NCBI GenBank assembly: GCA_963849065.1
Contig: CAWKFM010000001.1
Span: 248,001 to 312,000 of the forward strand
Origin: TOLSYN sp963849065
GTDB taxonomy: Bacteria; Acidobacteriota; Terriglobia; Terriglobales; Acidobacteriaceae
DNA length: 64,000 nucleotides
Direction of reading: 5' to 3'
Both the position numbers and the translations under genes were made by a program. Positions 17,528 through 26,909 of the stretch are shown here, one piece after another (within the stretch, counting starts at the first letter, position 1; the number at the start of each line of letters is the position of its first letter). The notes below the pieces were generated by a model. That model worked only from the letters and a program-made list of their open reading frames with translations, made no database searches and had not been told where the DNA came from.

Positions 17528-18262
17528 TCAGCGCACTTCGTATCCGGTGTAGTCGATGTTCAGGGTCGCCGTACCGCCCAGCCGTACGTTGGTCACCGAC
17601 TGGTTGGAGAGCGGGAACCAGAACTGTCCGATCTTCTGGTAGCGATGTTCGATGCGCGTCTTCTTGATCCAGAACGAAGGGTTCTTGGCCGGCTCGGCGT
17701 CAATGCTTTCCACCGCGAAATCGGCCGCGTTCACGCAGATCTCTCCGCGATAAAGGAACTTGTTGTCGCGCTTGGGCTCCACCGCCAGCCGGTAGCAGCC
17801 GCCATACTGACTGGGACGCGAGCCCAGCAACGTAAACGAATAGTTATTGGGAGTCAGTGAGGTCTGGCGCTGATTGTCGGCGTGCTGCGCCTCCTCCTCG
17901 CTCTCCAGCAGCTTCCGCAACACCTTGTTCTGGAGCAACTTCGAGCCGGTTTCCGAGATCACATCGAAGCTCTTGCTCTCCGGTGCCTGGTAGTGCGCTA
18001 CCACTTCCATCTCAGCTTGAATGCCCGACGGAAATCCGTGATAGCTCAGCCGGTAGGTGCGCTTGCCCTCAAAGCCGTGCAGTGCGGCGGCGCGCTGGGC
18101 GTTCTGCTGCCCTAGGCGGGAGACGATCTCGTCCACGCTCATTCCCGACGCCAGCGCCGTGCTGGTCGGAATCGGCTCGTTGTCGGCGGCAAACGCCGGG
18201 GCCGCAAGCAGCAGGGCCAGCGCCAAGGTGATAAGGGTGAAGGGTCGAAGCTGAATGTTCAT
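17528..18262 (-). CDS. Secreted conserved hypothetical protein
   Basis: 244 residues with a clear signal peptide (MNIQLRPFTLITLALALLLAAPAFAA). The mature part resembles the beta-rich half-barrel of LolA/outer-membrane-lipoprotein-sorting folds: RTYRLSYHGFPSGIQAEMEVVAHY, then YRGEICVNAADFAVESIDAEPAKNPSFW and a final TATLNIDYTGYEV. This is an impression of fold, not a confirmed match. Proteins of this type are frequent in Acidobacteriota. Its own promoter should lie in 18263-18343. Confidence 0.6.
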   Translation of the reverse strand: MNIQLRPFTLITLALALLLAAPAFAADNEPIPTSTALASGMSVDEIVSRLGQQNAQRAAALHGFEGKRTYRLSYHGFPSGIQAEMEVVAHYQAPESKSFDVISETGSKLLQNKVLRKLLESEEEAQHADNQRQTSLTPNNYSFTLLGSRPSQYGGCYRLAVEPKRDNKFLYRGEICVNAADFAVESIDAEPAKNPSFWIKKTRIEHRYQKIGQFWFPLSNQSVTNVRLGGTATLNIDYTGYEVR

Positions 18263-18343
18263 GCAATACTCCTGAGGGCTGCCGCGCGGGTCCTTGGGCG
18301 GACCGGAACGCAGAAGCCGTGTAAATATTCTTCCTGACCGTCG

Positions 18344-18967
18344 TCAGGATGAAGCCATGTCGCCGCTAATCCCCCGGCCGATGCCCACCGCTACGCGCCA
18401 CGCTTTCAGCACTCCGGACACAACGAACATCACCGCCAGTTTGGGCAGCACAATCAAGTCCTGCGCGAAGGAACTGCTCTCTTCCCCGACCAGCAGGGTT
18501 CCCCGGCGCATGATGTAGAGGTTGAACAGCGCCGAAAGCGCGGTGAAGATCGCCGAGGCGATCATGCCGCCGCGGAACGCCTGCGTTCCCAGGGCGGAGT
18601 GGAAGCAGATGTCACCCACCTGAAACAGCAGCGGGAAGACGCCCGCCAGCAGCAATTCCACCAGCCACTGCGGCTCGGCTAGGCGCAGCGTCTGGGTCAC
18701 CGTGCCGAAGAAACCCATAAAGGCCGCGCCGAACGCCGCCTCGGCCAGCACGGCGTGGGAGCGTCCCGCGTGATGCGATTTGAGCGAAGCCGCCAGAAAA
18801 ATACCGCCGCGGAACAGCGCGCTCAGCAGTGCCGCCTTGCTGTTCCAGCGCAGCAGAGTCTGCCAAGGGTTGCGCAGCAGTCCCCCCAGTGCCTGCCCGA
18901 CAGAGACCGGCGCCGGCACCGCCGGGGCCACCTCAGCCGGAGCCACTTCACCCTTGAATAGATCCAT
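18344..18967 (-). CDS. Multi-span membrane protein, hypothetical
   Basis: 207 residues from the ATG at 18965-18967, chosen because the open frame further upstream lacks conservation-like features. A Pro/Ala/Val-rich N-terminus (about 5-25) is followed by several hydrophobic helices, including LVELLLAGVFPLLFQVGDICF, GMIASAIFTALSALFNLYIM and LPKLAVMFVVSGVLKAW. No catalytic motif is visible. I do not recognise the family. Confidence 0.55.
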   Translation of the reverse strand: MDLFKGEVAPAEVAPAVPAPVSVGQALGGLLRNPWQTLLRWNSKAALLSALFRGGIFLAASLKSHHAGRSHAVLAEAAFGAAFMGFFGTVTQTLRLAEPQWLVELLLAGVFPLLFQVGDICFHSALGTQAFRGGMIASAIFTALSALFNLYIMRRGTLLVGEESSSFAQDLIVLPKLAVMFVVSGVLKAWRVAVGIGRGISGDMASS

Positions 18968-19204
18968 GGATATAGAATACGTTGAGAATGGGTATTTTCC
19001 GCACAATTCCTGCTGCGGTTCTGTCAAACTTTCGTAAATAATGCCCCGCTGGCCCTCCGGACGCATTGTAAATATTTATTTATCTCTCATTTTCCATACC
19101 GTAATCAAATTTGGGCCCCAATTACTCCATACTAGAGACAGAACGAATTCCGAGTGCGCGATCGAGCCAGAACCAGGGTTGCTCGGCACGTCAGGAGAAC
19201 TCCC

Positions 19205-20359
19205 TTGCAAGCAAAAGTCGCATGGTATGACCGGGATCAAAAGCTCTTCCGCCAATTCAAGACCGGCGTTTCCATTCACAGCCACACCAGCTGCTCCAAG
19301 GAAAGTCTCGAGTTCGTAAACCGCATCTTCGCCTCCCATCCTCTCCTGAGAGCCTTCCTGCAGTCGCACAATACCAAGGCCGGCAAGCATGGCATACGCA
19401 TCGACCTCGATCGGGGCTACTGGACTCCGCCGCTATGCCCGCGCTCGTCCTACGAGCTGGAGAAGAATCAGATCGAGCAGAAACTCGGGATGCAAGCCTT
19501 GGTCTCGCTCTCTGATCACGACAGCATCGACGCACCCATGCTGCTACGCGTGGTGCCGTCCCTGCAGAATGAGCCGATCTCCCTGGAATGGACCGTTCCC
19601 TTCCAGACCTCCAAGTTCCATCTGGGCGTGCACAACCTGCCCCCGGCGCGCGCCGGCGAATTGTTCCTGGCGCTGAGGACCTGCACCACCCAGCCCAGTA
19701 CCGAGCGCGTCTGCGACATGCTGCGCACCCTGCATGCCATTCCCGAGGTACTGGTCGTCCTCAACCACCCGCTGTGGAATCTCTACGGCATTCCGGCAGC
19801 CGAGTTTGCCCGGGACTTCGAAGACTTCCTCGCCCTCAATAATGCCTCCCTGGGAGCCTTCGAATTGAACGGCACCCGGAGCTGGGACGAGAACCGCCGC
19901 GTGGCTGAAATTGCGGCGAAGTGGCAGCAGATGCTGGTCTCCGGCGGCGACCGCCACGGCTGCGAGCCGAACGCCAACCTGAACCTCACCAACGCCGCCT
20001 GTTTCAGCGAGTGGGTCCACGAGCTGCGCGTCGAGCGTACCACCCAAATGCTCTTCATGCCGCAATACAACGAGCCCATCTTCGCCCGTTTTTACCAGAC
20101 CTTCCTCGACGCCATCCGCGAATATCCGGAGCACGCCGATGGGGCCTGCCGCTGGGACCAGCGCACCTATCATCCCGGCCCTGACGGTGTGGTCAGGCCG
20201 ATCAGCGCGCTCTGGGCATTCAGCCCCCTCTTTCTGGAGAGAATCCTGCGCGTCGCCCGCCTGGCGGAATCAACTAAACTGCTCAATGCCATGCGCTTCT
20301 TCGGCGGACAACCGACAGGCCAGATGCCCGGCATCACAGGACAAGAGGAAAGCGCCTAA
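19205..20359 (+). CDS. PHP-domain protein
   Basis: 384 residues from the TTG at 19205, supported by AGGAGA at 19193-19198 with ideal spacing. Metal-ligand motifs of the PHP (polymerase and histidinol phosphatase) fold are visible in order: HSHTSCSKES, SLSDHDSID, LNHPLWN and SGGDRHG. This predicts a metal-dependent phosphoesterase-like enzyme. It lacks polymerase domains. Its stop overlaps the start of the following GT4 glycosyltransferase by one base, so the two are translationally coupled and probably act in one pathway, perhaps on a glycosylated lipid or polysaccharide. Substrate unknown. Confidence 0.75.
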   Translation: MQAKVAWYDRDQKLFRQFKTGVSIHSHTSCSKESLEFVNRIFASHPLLRAFLQSHNTKAGKHGIRIDLDRGYWTPPLCPRSSYELEKNQIEQKLGMQALVSLSDHDSIDAPMLLRVVPSLQNEPISLEWTVPFQTSKFHLGVHNLPPARAGELFLALRTCTTQPSTERVCDMLRTLHAIPEVLVVLNHPLWNLYGIPAAEFARDFEDFLALNNASLGAFELNGTRSWDENRRVAEIAAKWQQMLVSGGDRHGCEPNANLNLTNAACFSEWVHELRVERTTQMLFMPQYNEPIFARFYQTFLDAIREYPEHADGACRWDQRTYHPGPDGVVRPISALWAFSPLFLERILRVARLAESTKLLNAMRFFGGQPTGQMPGITGQEESA

Positions 20360-21630
20360 TGTCCGGCCGGCCGGTACGCGTTGCACTCTTTCCTGACTCT
20401 CTGAACGAAATCAACGGCGTGGCCAACACCTGCCGCAACTGGGTCGCCTACGTCCACCGCAACCGTTTCCCCATGCTGGTGGTGAGCGCCGCCGCCCAAA
20501 CGGAGTTTCGCCAGGAAGGCACCATCTCGCGCCTCGACCTGCAGCGCGGCCCGCTCGCCTTCAGCGTGGAAAAAGATCTCGGCTTCGACGCCACCTTGGT
20601 GCTGTTTCGCTACCACAAGATGGTGGTCAAAGCGCTCCGCGACTTCCGTCCCGAAGTAGTGCACATCACCGGTCCCGGAGACATCGGAATGATGGGCGCT
20701 ATGATCGCCCACAATCTCGGCATCCCGATTGCCGCCTCCTGGCAGACCAACATTCACGAGTACGCCGCCCGCCGCGCCGATCTCATCTTACCGCGTTGGC
20801 TCTCCGGCAACCCGCGCGCCGCGCTGCTGCAGACCATCGAACGCCTCAGCTTCCGCCTCGCCGTGCTCTATTACAAGGCAGGCCGCTTCCACTATGCGCC
20901 CAACCAGGAACTCATCGACAAGCTAAGCGCCGCCTCCGGCAGGCCCTGTTCGCTGATGGAGCGCGGCGTCGATCTGGCCATGTTCAACCCGGCGCACCGC
21001 ACCCGCGGCAATGACGGCCAGTTCGTCATCGGCTACGTCGGGCGGCTCTCCACCGAGAAAAAAGTCCGCAGCTTCGCCGGCCTGGCCAAAGCCGTCAAAG
21101 CCGCCGGCTACCATCACGTCAAGTTCGTCTTCGTGGGACACGGCGCCGAGGAAACCTGGCTTAGCCAGAACATTCCCAACGTCGAGATGACCGGCGTGCT
21201 GCGCGGCGATGCGCTCAGCCGCGCCTACGCCAACATGGACCTGTTCGCCTTCTACTCGGAGACCGACACCTTCGGCAACGTGGTGTTGGAAGCGCTGGCC
21301 TCCGGCGTCCCCGCCGTGGTGACCGACAAGGGAGGCCCCAAGTACATCGTCGATCACGAACGCTGCGGCTTCGTCTGCCCCAACGACGAGCAGTTCAACG
21401 CCAGCGTGCTGCGCCTCATCGCCGGCAGCTCGCTGCAGTGCGACATGGCCGTCGCCGCCCGCCAGCGCGCCCAACGCGCCTCGTGGGACGCGGTCTTCGA
21501 CTCGGTCTATGATGCCTACCGCCGCCATCTGCCGAACCCGGAGGCAGCCGAACACTCTGCCCGATTTCCCGGAACCCTAGACTCCGCTGTGCCCGAATCG
21601 CTCCCGCTGCCAACGCAAGAGCTGGAGTAG
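20359..21630 (+). CDS. GT4 family glycosyltransferase
   Basis: 423 residues with GT-B fold. The N-terminal acceptor domain begins VALFPDSLNEINGVANTCR, close to the start of MgtA/GPI-type mannosyl- and digalactosyl-lipid transferases. The donor domain carries IGYVGRLSTEKKV, FVGHGAEE, and the signature ETDTFGNVVLEALASGVP with the EX7E glutamates. It is coupled to the PHP gene upstream. Similar enzymes make glycolipids or mannosylated phosphatidylinositol-like lipids, but the acceptor here is unknown. Confidence 0.85.
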   Translation: MSGRPVRVALFPDSLNEINGVANTCRNWVAYVHRNRFPMLVVSAAAQTEFRQEGTISRLDLQRGPLAFSVEKDLGFDATLVLFRYHKMVVKALRDFRPEVVHITGPGDIGMMGAMIAHNLGIPIAASWQTNIHEYAARRADLILPRWLSGNPRAALLQTIERLSFRLAVLYYKAGRFHYAPNQELIDKLSAASGRPCSLMERGVDLAMFNPAHRTRGNDGQFVIGYVGRLSTEKKVRSFAGLAKAVKAAGYHHVKFVFVGHGAEETWLSQNIPNVEMTGVLRGDALSRAYANMDLFAFYSETDTFGNVVLEALASGVPAVVTDKGGPKYIVDHERCGFVCPNDEQFNASVLRLIAGSSLQCDMAVAARQRAQRASWDAVFDSVYDAYRRHLPNPEAAEHSARFPGTLDSAVPESLPLPTQELE

Positions 21631-21654
21631 CCTTTGATCGGGTGCTGATCTGGT

Positions 21655-21690
21655 GCCCCATATTTTGCCCGTTGTTGGCAAATGTGGGGC
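21655..21690 (+). repeat. Family A palindromic repeat, copy 1
   Basis: GCCCCATATTTTGCC pairs with GGCAAATGTGGGGC around a 7-nt loop, followed by CTGTTGACCTTG. Same orientation and tail as the other copies in the window. Confidence 0.8.
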
Positions 21691-21712
21691 TGTTGACCTT
21701 GTCTTTCCGGGT

Positions 21713-21792
21713 GGCCCATTCAAGTCGGGGTCCCCGGCAAGCCCGTATTTGGCTCGCTGGGGTGGAAGCCCTCCTTGGGCTTGAGTGGGGCA
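21713..21792 (+). repeat. Family A palindromic repeat, copy 2 (long-loop form)
   Basis: Outer arms CCCATTCAAG and CTTGAGTGGGG enclose about 55 nt with secondary palindromic parts, followed by CAGTTGATCTTG. It sits 22 nt after copy 1, making a tandem pair just upstream of the DUF2905 gene. Confidence 0.7.
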
Positions 21793-21858
21793 GTTGATCT
21801 TGCCCTTGCTTTTTGCCCTGGTTCTCCGCGCCCGTCCCGCCCTTGCTACAATCTCCCC

Positions 21859-22089
21859 ATGGCGGAGTTGGGCAAAACCTTCCTCGGCATCGGACTTATC
21901 CTCATGCTCCTGGGCGCGGTGCTGCTGCTCTCCTCGCGCCTCGGCCTGCCCATCGGCCGCCTGCCCGGAGACCTGCAGTGGCGCAGCCGCAGCGGCCACA
22001 CGCAAGTCTATTTCCCCCTCGCCACCTCCATCATTGTCAGCCTCGTCCTCACGCTCATCCTCTGGCTCCTGCGCAGCTTCCGGCGCTGA
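21859..22089 (+). CDS. DUF2905 family small membrane protein
   Basis: 76 residues from the ATG at 21859. Two membrane helices flank a short loop with the family segment GLPIGRLPGDL. Length and layout match DUF2905, whose function is unknown. It ends 12 nt before the convergent membrane methyltransferase-like gene. Confidence 0.8.
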   Translation: MAELGKTFLGIGLILMLLGAVLLLSSRLGLPIGRLPGDLQWRSRSGHTQVYFPLATSIIVSLVLTLILWLLRSFRR

Positions 22090-22100
22090 AACATGCGCAC

Positions 22101-24251
22101 TTAAGGGAGCTCCTGCCTCTGACCTGCCGGGTCGATTCCCAATCGGGAGTTCACTGCGACTTCGGTTGTGCAGGTGTCCTCCCGGCGCTTGCTCCTGGAG
22201 CAAAGCCATGCACCGGCATACGCGAGAAGAGCCAATCCGCCCACGAGCATGATGCCACCGATCATTACCCCGTTTTCCAGGACGCCGCCGATCACCGCTC
22301 CAAGCAAATTCATTCCCAGTGCCGCTGACGGTGCCACCGAACGCTTCAGGACGGAGGAGAAGATCAGTCCCGAGAAAAAGACCGGCAGCGCTGCTCCCAA
22401 CGCTGCCGCGCATATTTTAGCGGTCATTGAAAATCCGGCCAATTGTGAGTACGGCATCGCCGTGCCCAGGACAATCAAGAACAACACCGCGACGTAGCAC
22501 AGCTGGGGATTGGGAGTGAATCGCATTACCAGCGCATTGGCGGCGAGCGCCATAAAAAGAAACAGACTGACCACAACGGCCACAACCAGCCATGTCGAGC
22601 CGAAGAGGAGGGAAAGCTGGGTGACCGCCCTGGTTTCAAGGAGCAGGAAGCCGGCACCCAGCAGGAAGAACTGCGTCGAGTCGGCAGGTAATTGCTCCTG
22701 TACTTTGACACTCTGCCATAGCCATAGGCTTCCCACGAAAATCAACAAGGCGAGTGCCAGGGACGCAGGAACACGCTTCTGCGATAAGTACAGAAAAGGC
22801 CAATCGTCGGAAGCCACCGGAGCACCGAGGCTGCTCCTACGGATATCTGCCGTTGCCTCCGGTACATCGGACGACACTGTCCGGCTGCGGGCCGCTCCCT
22901 CGATATAAACCATGCCGTAGACGTTGGTTTTCGTAGTGAAGGCGCGCGGCTCCACCCCGAATGCATCCGAAAGAGTCACGAATAACCGGTCAGCGACAAA
23001 GCCTCGAGTGACAGCAAATGCGAGAATCAGCGTTCCATCTGGCTTCAACAGCCTGCGTGCAGCTTCGAAACTCTGCCTCGTGTACACATAGTCGTCCAAC
23101 CGCAGAGAGGAGGCACTGGTGAGCAGCGTGGAGGAATCCAAAAAGCCAAAGACGATCAGATCATACCTGCGGCTGCACTTCTGGAAGTATGCCCTCGCAT
23201 CGTCAATATGTGCCGTGACCTTCGTAGAGGAGTACGGTTGTTCCGGATGGTATCTGCGACCCAGGCCGAGAATGACCGGATCGATCTCGACTGCGTCCAC
23301 ATGCTCAGCGCCGTGACGCAGCGCCGCGGCCACATCGTTCCCCGTCCCGGCTCCCACAACCAGCACGTCGCGTGGAGCGGTTACGAATCGGTAGGGCAGT
23401 TCGTAATAATCGCGAACGGCATGGTTCGGTTCGGCGGCTGGGTACTTCCGTACAAAATCAGGCGACAGATCCACCATCGTCTGATACCACATATGGTTGT
23501 ACCGCAGACTGTAGGCCGATGGGACTGAAGATTCAGCCGCGCGAATCGGTTGAAGGTCAATGCGATGATATGGCGACCAATACGTGTTCGGCTGTGGTAT
23601 TGCCGTGACCCCAACCAGCAGCACAAATGCGGCCAGCTGAACCCTTTCGCGCCAGAAAAATACTGCTATTGATAAAAAGCCTATTGCCAGCCACACCGCA
23701 GGCGGCGTCGATAGGAACGACAACAGGGTGAATGCCAACATTCCCGCCAGGCTTCCGCCCAGGTTCACCCCGTAGGATGCCAGTGGCGATGCTTGCTTAA
23801 TATGTTTACCAATCAGACCGCCAAGCACCACGAAAAATATAACTGTGAGCCACAGCACCCCTAATACTTCAGCCAGGTATGCCAGGTATGACAACAGTAA
23901 AGAAGGACGGAACAGTGCGATGTCGTACCCCCAACCCAACCCGGACTGTGGAAGGCGGGCACCAAAACGAGCCAGAATGAACAATGCGGCTGCTACCAGA
24001 AAAAAGGCTCGCTTGGCCCACCGCGTCTCATTCCAGAGCATCATCCCGACCCCAATCCCGAAGAAGCTGGCAATCAGGGGAAGATTCTTAAGGCTCGTAA
24101 ATACCTGTAGTTCGGTGCTTAGATAGCGGATCACCAACAGCTCGAAATAAAGCGCCGCAAAACTTGCCAGGAACAGCTTCCCATAGGACCTCTGGGCGGG
24201 TGGTGCGATGATTTCTGTCGGCACTTCCGTTACAGCGTTTTCCTCTGTCAT
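22101..24251 (-). CDS. Polytopic membrane protein with spermidine-synthase-like domain
   Basis: 716 residues in three parts. Residues about 27-215 form several membrane helices (for example FFGIGVGMMLWNE, WLTVIFFVVLGGLIGK). Residues about 270-460 form a SAM-dependent aminopropyltransferase-like fold, with VLVVGAGTGNDVAAALRHGAEHV (motif I), DAVEIDP (motif II) and DDARAYF. Residues about 510-690 form further helices. This arrangement is known for bacterial membrane spermidine-synthase homologues of unproven substrate. The start ATG at 24249-24251 is plausible and the divergent upstream gap 24252-24453 should hold its promoter. Confidence 0.75.
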   Translation of the reverse strand: MTEENAVTEVPTEIIAPPAQRSYGKLFLASFAALYFELLVIRYLSTELQVFTSLKNLPLIASFFGIGVGMMLWNETRWAKRAFFLVAAALFILARFGARLPQSGLGWGYDIALFRPSLLLSYLAYLAEVLGVLWLTVIFFVVLGGLIGKHIKQASPLASYGVNLGGSLAGMLAFTLLSFLSTPPAVWLAIGFLSIAVFFWRERVQLAAFVLLVGVTAIPQPNTYWSPYHRIDLQPIRAAESSVPSAYSLRYNHMWYQTMVDLSPDFVRKYPAAEPNHAVRDYYELPYRFVTAPRDVLVVGAGTGNDVAAALRHGAEHVDAVEIDPVILGLGRRYHPEQPYSSTKVTAHIDDARAYFQKCSRRYDLIVFGFLDSSTLLTSASSLRLDDYVYTRQSFEAARRLLKPDGTLILAFAVTRGFVADRLFVTLSDAFGVEPRAFTTKTNVYGMVYIEGAARSRTVSSDVPEATADIRRSSLGAPVASDDWPFLYLSQKRVPASLALALLIFVGSLWLWQSVKVQEQLPADSTQFFLLGAGFLLLETRAVTQLSLLFGSTWLVVAVVVSLFLFMALAANALVMRFTPNPQLCYVAVLFLIVLGTAMPYSQLAGFSMTAKICAAALGAALPVFFSGLIFSSVLKRSVAPSAALGMNLLGAVIGGVLENGVMIGGIMLVGGLALLAYAGAWLCSRSKRREDTCTTEVAVNSRLGIDPAGQRQELP

Positions 24252-24453
24252 GGTTGCTCCAAATCATGCTGATACGGTACGACTTCAGGCTGGACTCCGG
24301 AAACCAGGGTCGGAGGTGACTCGCAATGAGAAAACCACTATACACTAGGAAACGCTCTGCGGGCCGCTAGGCTTTCCGGAATTGCGGCGCCGGCCCGGCC
24401 GCGCTGCCCTTGCCAACGACCCTCCCGTTCCCCACCCCTGTTAAACTTTCCCC

Positions 24454-25887
24454 GTGGACGATTCTCCCCAGTTCTCCTTCGAGTTTTCCGCCGAGGCGCC
24501 CACGCGCCGCATCTATGCCGTGCGCGAACTGGTCACCTCTGTCCGCACCCATCTGGAGAAGGGATTTCCCGACGTCTGGGTCGAAGGCGAAATCTCCAAC
24601 TACCGCCCCGCCGACAGCGGCCATCTCTACCTCACCCTGAAGGACGGCGACTCCCAGCTCCGCGTCGTCATGTTCCGCGCCCAGGCGCGCCTACTGCGCT
24701 TCAAGCCGCAGAACGGCATGCAGGTCATCGCCCGCGGGCGCGTCACCCTGTACGAGGCTCGCGGCGAGATGCAGCTGCTCGCCGAATTCATGGAGCCCAT
24801 GGGCGCCGGAGCCCTCCAGGTCGCCTTCGAGCAGCTCAAGGCCAAGCTCGCCGCCGAGGGACTCTTTGCTCAGGATCGCAAAAAGCCGCTTCCCCTGCTG
24901 CCCCGGCGCATCGGCGTCATCACCTCGCCGCGCGGCGCCGTCATTCGGGACATCCTCAACGTCCTCGCCCGCCGCCACCAGTCGCTCAACGTGCTCATCT
25001 ACCCCGCCCAGGTGCAGGGAACCACCGCCGCCGCCGAGGTCTCCGCCGGAATCCGCTTCTTCAATTCGGAGCGAGAGAAGTCGCAATTCAACTTCGCCGT
25101 CGATGTCATCCTCATCGCCCGTGGCGGAGGCAGCATCGAGGACCTCGCCGCCTTCAACGACGAGTCGCTGGCGCGCGCCATTGCCGCCAGCAAAATCCCC
25201 ACCATCTCGGCCGTCGGCCATGAAACCGACTTCACCATCTGCGACTTTGTGGCCGACCTGCGCGCCCCCACGCCGTCTGCCGCCGCCGAGATCGTCGTTC
25301 GCTCCCAGCAGGAACTGCGCGAGAGTGTCGGGCTGCTGCACGAGCGCCTGCGCCGCGCCGTGCAGTACAAGCTGCTTTACGAGCGCCAGAAGCTGGGCTC
25401 GCTCGAAGCCAACCGCGTCTTCGCCCGCATGCAGGACGCGATCGCCCGCCGCCAGCAGCGGCTGGACGACCTCGGCTTCCGCCTCCAAAGCCTGGTGCGC
25501 GCCCGTCTGGCGGAGAACGCTCGCCGCGTCGATCTGGCCGTCTCGCGCCTCGGCCAGCACGACTTGCGGCGGCAGCTCAAGCTGCGCCGGCGGGAACTTG
25601 CCGCCCGTGTCGAGGCGCTCGCCGCCTCCGCCCGTCAATCCCTGTTGCGCCGCCGCGCGCGCCTGGAGCAGGCCGGCGCCCAGCTGGCCGCGCTCTCCCC
25701 CGTGGCCATTTTGGAGCGCGGCTATTCGCTCATCTTCGACGCCCAGGGCGCGCTGGTGAAAGACGCTGCGCAGCTGGCGCCCGGTGACCCGATCCAGGCC
25801 CGCCTGTCCCGCGGCCAACTCCGCGCCCGCGTCGAATCCACAGGCAACACCTCACCCGATAACGAACCCGGCAGCAAACGGACGTAG
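24454..25887 (+). CDS. xseA: Exodeoxyribonuclease VII large subunit
   Basis: 477 residues. An N-terminal OB-fold (about 18-115; VRELVTSVRTHLEKGFPDVWVEGEISN, HLYLTLKDGDSQLR) is followed by the catalytic domain with PRRIGVITSPRGAVIRDIL, VILIARGGGSIEDLAAFNDE and SAVGHETDFTICDFVAD, then a long coiled coil. It degrades single-stranded DNA from both ends together with XseB. The start is GTG at 24454. No xseB is recognisable directly downstream, so the small subunit must be elsewhere. Confidence 0.95.
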   Translation: MDDSPQFSFEFSAEAPTRRIYAVRELVTSVRTHLEKGFPDVWVEGEISNYRPADSGHLYLTLKDGDSQLRVVMFRAQARLLRFKPQNGMQVIARGRVTLYEARGEMQLLAEFMEPMGAGALQVAFEQLKAKLAAEGLFAQDRKKPLPLLPRRIGVITSPRGAVIRDILNVLARRHQSLNVLIYPAQVQGTTAAAEVSAGIRFFNSEREKSQFNFAVDVILIARGGGSIEDLAAFNDESLARAIAASKIPTISAVGHETDFTICDFVADLRAPTPSAAAEIVVRSQQELRESVGLLHERLRRAVQYKLLYERQKLGSLEANRVFARMQDAIARRQQRLDDLGFRLQSLVRARLAENARRVDLAVSRLGQHDLRRQLKLRRRELAARVEALAASARQSLLRRRARLEQAGAQLAALSPVAILERGYSLIFDAQGALVKDAAQLAPGDPIQARLSRGQLRARVESTGNTSPDNEPGSKRT

Positions 25888-26030
25888 GGAAATCCAGCGG
25901 GAGAACCTAACCGAAACATTTCCAGGAAGGCGCCCCACCCCAGCTCCACGGTGCAAGCGGCTTGCCTGCTTTACAATGTTGTGAACATCCCGCGCTCCGG
26001 AACGAAGCGCGCCAGAAAGGAGACCCGCCA

Positions 26031-26909
26031 ATGCTGCCGAACTTTTCCGGCTCGCTGCACCTGACCGCCGGCTCCGTTCTGGACATTCTGCTCGTCTCTT
26101 TTCTCATCTACCAGTTTCTGCTGCTGGTGCGGGGCACGCGCGCGGTTCCCATGCTTACCGGGGCGGGCGCTCTGGTCATCGCCTTCTACATCGCCCATCT
26201 CACCGATCTGCGCACCCTGGACTGGCTGGTCGGCACCATCCTGCCCTATAGCATCTTTGCGCTCATCGTCATCTTCCAGACGGAGATCCGCCAGGCCCTG
26301 TCGCGCCTGGGCCGCAACATCACCCGCTCCCGCGTCACCCAGAGCGAGGCCAGCGACGTGTATGACGATGTCGTCATGGCGGCCAACACCTTTTCCCAGG
26401 ACCAGACCGGCGCGCTGATCGTCATTGAACGCGAGGTCGGCCTGCGCACCTACATCGAGAGCGGAGTTGCGCTCGACGCCCATCTCTCCTACGAACTGCT
26501 GGCAACTCTGTTCCGTCCCAGCGCCCCATTGCACGACGGCGCGGTCATTCTGCAGGGCGACCGCGTGGCCGCCGCCGCATGCTTTCTGCCGCTGTCCATG
26601 AATCCGCTGCTCTCCACTCAACTCGGAACCCGCCATCGCGCCGGCATCGGCATTACCGAGGAGACCGACGCGGTTTCGGTAATCGTCTCGGAGGAATCCG
26701 GCGGAATCAGCATAGCCGTCGCCGGCCAGGTCGAGCGCGTCACGCCCGAGCGCCTGCGCACCCGCCTGGGCGAGCTGCTGATGCGCTACGCCCCGCAGTC
26801 GGAGCACTTCTTCCCCATCCCCGGCTCTGACAATGAGAGCTACGCCCCCGGCGATGTCTGCGATCTGCCGTTCACCGAGCAGCCCCACAAAGGAGATGAC
26901 AAGCCGTGA
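26031..26909 (+). CDS. cdaA: Diadenylate cyclase CdaA
   Basis: Makes the second messenger c-di-AMP from two ATP. Three N-terminal membrane helices (about 10-90) precede the DAC domain with the catalytic LHDGAVIL and the RHRAGIG motif. The ATG at 26031 follows AAAGGAG; the frame is open upstream to 25962 but that part is not conserved. It is the first gene of cdaA-cdaR-glmM, the arrangement known in Firmicutes, where c-di-AMP links to cell-wall precursor synthesis. Its stop overlaps the GTG start of cdaR. Confidence 0.95.
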   Translation: MLPNFSGSLHLTAGSVLDILLVSFLIYQFLLLVRGTRAVPMLTGAGALVIAFYIAHLTDLRTLDWLVGTILPYSIFALIVIFQTEIRQALSRLGRNITRSRVTQSEASDVYDDVVMAANTFSQDQTGALIVIEREVGLRTYIESGVALDAHLSYELLATLFRPSAPLHDGAVILQGDRVAAAACFLPLSMNPLLSTQLGTRHRAGIGITEETDAVSVIVSEESGGISIAVAGQVERVTPERLRTRLGELLMRYAPQSEHFFPIPGSDNESYAPGDVCDLPFTEQPHKGDDKP

